30,462 nucleotides of DNA from a virus. A program made the position numbers and the translations under genes. The stretch covers positions 1 to 30,462 of IMG/VR virus record IMGVR_UViG_3300031951_000838; one strand, 5' to 3'. Positions 30,092-30,462 of the stretch are shown piece after piece. How positions within the stretch are numbered: the stretch's first letter is position 1; each line of letters starts with the position of its first letter. Below the pieces are notes generated by a model. The model was not told where the DNA came from. It saw only the letters and a program-made list of their open reading frames with translations, and ran no database searches.

Positions 30092-30462
30092 CGCACAGCC
30101 TCGATCTCGACCAGCCGGCCGCCCTCGCAGCGATACCAGGTCGCGGCCTTGATCCCGTCGCGCCCGACGATTCCGGCGGCGACGGAGACGACCGCGCCTT
30201 TTAGACCGCGCTCGACCGCGAACAACGCCGCACCGTCGATGCCGCGCACGCGACCGCCTTCGCCGGCCGCAGTCGCCACCGAATTGGCGCCCGAAGCGGT
30301 GGCCGCGCCCTGCCAGCCCGAAGCGGTGGCCGCGCCCTGATCGCCCGAAGCGGTGGCCGCGCCCTGATCGCCCGAAGCGGTGGCCGCGCCCTGCCAGCCC
30401 GAAGCGGTGGCCGCGCCCTGCCAGCCCGAAGCGGTGGCCGCGCCCTGCCAGCCCGAAGCGGT
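30088..30462 (-). CDS. Tandem-repeat protein with DUF7666-like C-terminus, 5' end cut by the window
   Basis: The open frame runs from the window edge to the stop at 30088, giving at least 124 residues. The visible N-terminal part consists of six 9-residue repeats, GWQGAATAS or GDQGAATAS, and a degenerate one ([13 protein letters not shown]). A unique C-terminus of about 50 residues follows ([19 protein letters not shown], ending VEIEAVR). Proteins with such repeats and this type of end (G-nGIKp-TwY-l-dG-FvE) are known as DUF7666-like proteins in prophages and probably fold as a stacked beta structure. A GTG at 30279 could be taken as start, but repeats continue in frame upstream, so the real start lies outside the window. 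Function unknown. Confidence 0.8.
   Translation of the reverse strand, partial: TASGWQGAATASGWQGAATASGWQGAATASGDQGAATASGDQGAATASGWQGAATASGANSVATAAGEGGRVRGIDGAALFAVERGLKGAVVSVAAGIVGRDGIKAATWYRCEGGRLVEIEAVR
30290..30462. repeat. 27-bp tandem repeat array, six full copies plus 11 nt
   Basis: Units begin CCCGAAGCGGTGGCCGCG and run 30290-30316, 30317-30343, 30344-30370, 30371-30397, 30398-30424 and 30425-30451, with a partial one at 30452-30462. The first 23 bases are identical in all six. Only the last four vary (CCAG in copies 1, 4, 5 and 6; ATCG in copies 2 and 3), which changes Trp to Asp in the encoded unit on the minus strand. The sequence stops within the array. Confidence 0.95.

Noticed and set aside
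30088-30279. A complete 63-codon gene starting at GTG 30279
   Set aside because: The same frame stays open through all repeats to the window edge, so the gene is longer and truncated by the window.
30290-30462. Possible CRISPR array
   Set aside because: The 27-bp units follow each other without spacers, stay in one reading frame and code for a repeat protein; no cas genes are present.

Overview
This window is phage DNA throughout. It reads as a temperate, siphovirus-type (long non-contractile tail) phage or prophage with very GC-rich DNA. No host gene is recognisable. Codon use rich in GCG/GCC/CGC/GAC and gene families typical of alphaproteobacterial prophages (3TM GTA-type holin, DUF6950-like tail peptidase, GH19 endolysin, AlpA-type regulator beside the integrase) suggest an alphaproteobacterial host. 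This is inferred from family resemblance, not from a host marker.

Layout. (1) 61-22979, plus strand: one almost gapless late operon. DNA packaging and head: small and large terminase, HK97-type portal, ClpP-like prohead protease, HK97-fold major capsid protein, a SAP/HeH-like small protein, a large probable head-decoration or fibre protein and two tiny ORFs. Connector and tail: gp6-like connector, head-tail joining protein, gp10-like protein, tail terminator, tail tube, tail assembly chaperone pair joined by a probable programmed -1 frameshift, tape measure, then a tail-tip block (two tip proteins, DUF6950/NlpC-like peptidase, J-like host specificity protein) ordered as in gene transfer agents and lambda. 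Host contact and lysis: fibre-like protein, fibre-assembly-like protein, a one-TM protein, GH19 endolysin, 3TM holin and a small unknown. (2) 22980-23089: a convergent intergenic region with a strong terminator. (3) 23090-23494, minus strand: a lipoprotein-type thermonuclease with all catalytic residues, a likely moron. (4) 23495-23630: a less GC-rich gap between nuclease and integrase, the best place to look for attP. (5) 23631-30462, minus strand: one translationally coupled early operon read right to left. It runs from a tandem-repeat protein cut by the window edge, through three small unknowns, a coiled-coil protein, a RecT-family annealing protein, a small unknown, a Gp37/Gp68 (DUF5131) protein, a small unknown, an ASCH-type protein, a Cys-rich small protein and an AlpA/Xis-like HTH protein, to a tyrosine integrase.

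How it works together. The early operon provides recombination (RecT), excision/integration (HTH protein plus integrase) and several accessory proteins. The late operon builds the capsid, then the connector and tail, then lyses the host. In the late operon the only intergenic spaces longer than about 25 nt lie on both sides of the capsid gene and after the tail tube gene, and all three hold hairpins. This suggests RNA-level tuning of the two most abundant virion proteins. No repressor, replication gene, terminase cos/pac site or host junction could be identified. The sequence ends inside a 27-bp tandem repeat, which may be a contig break.
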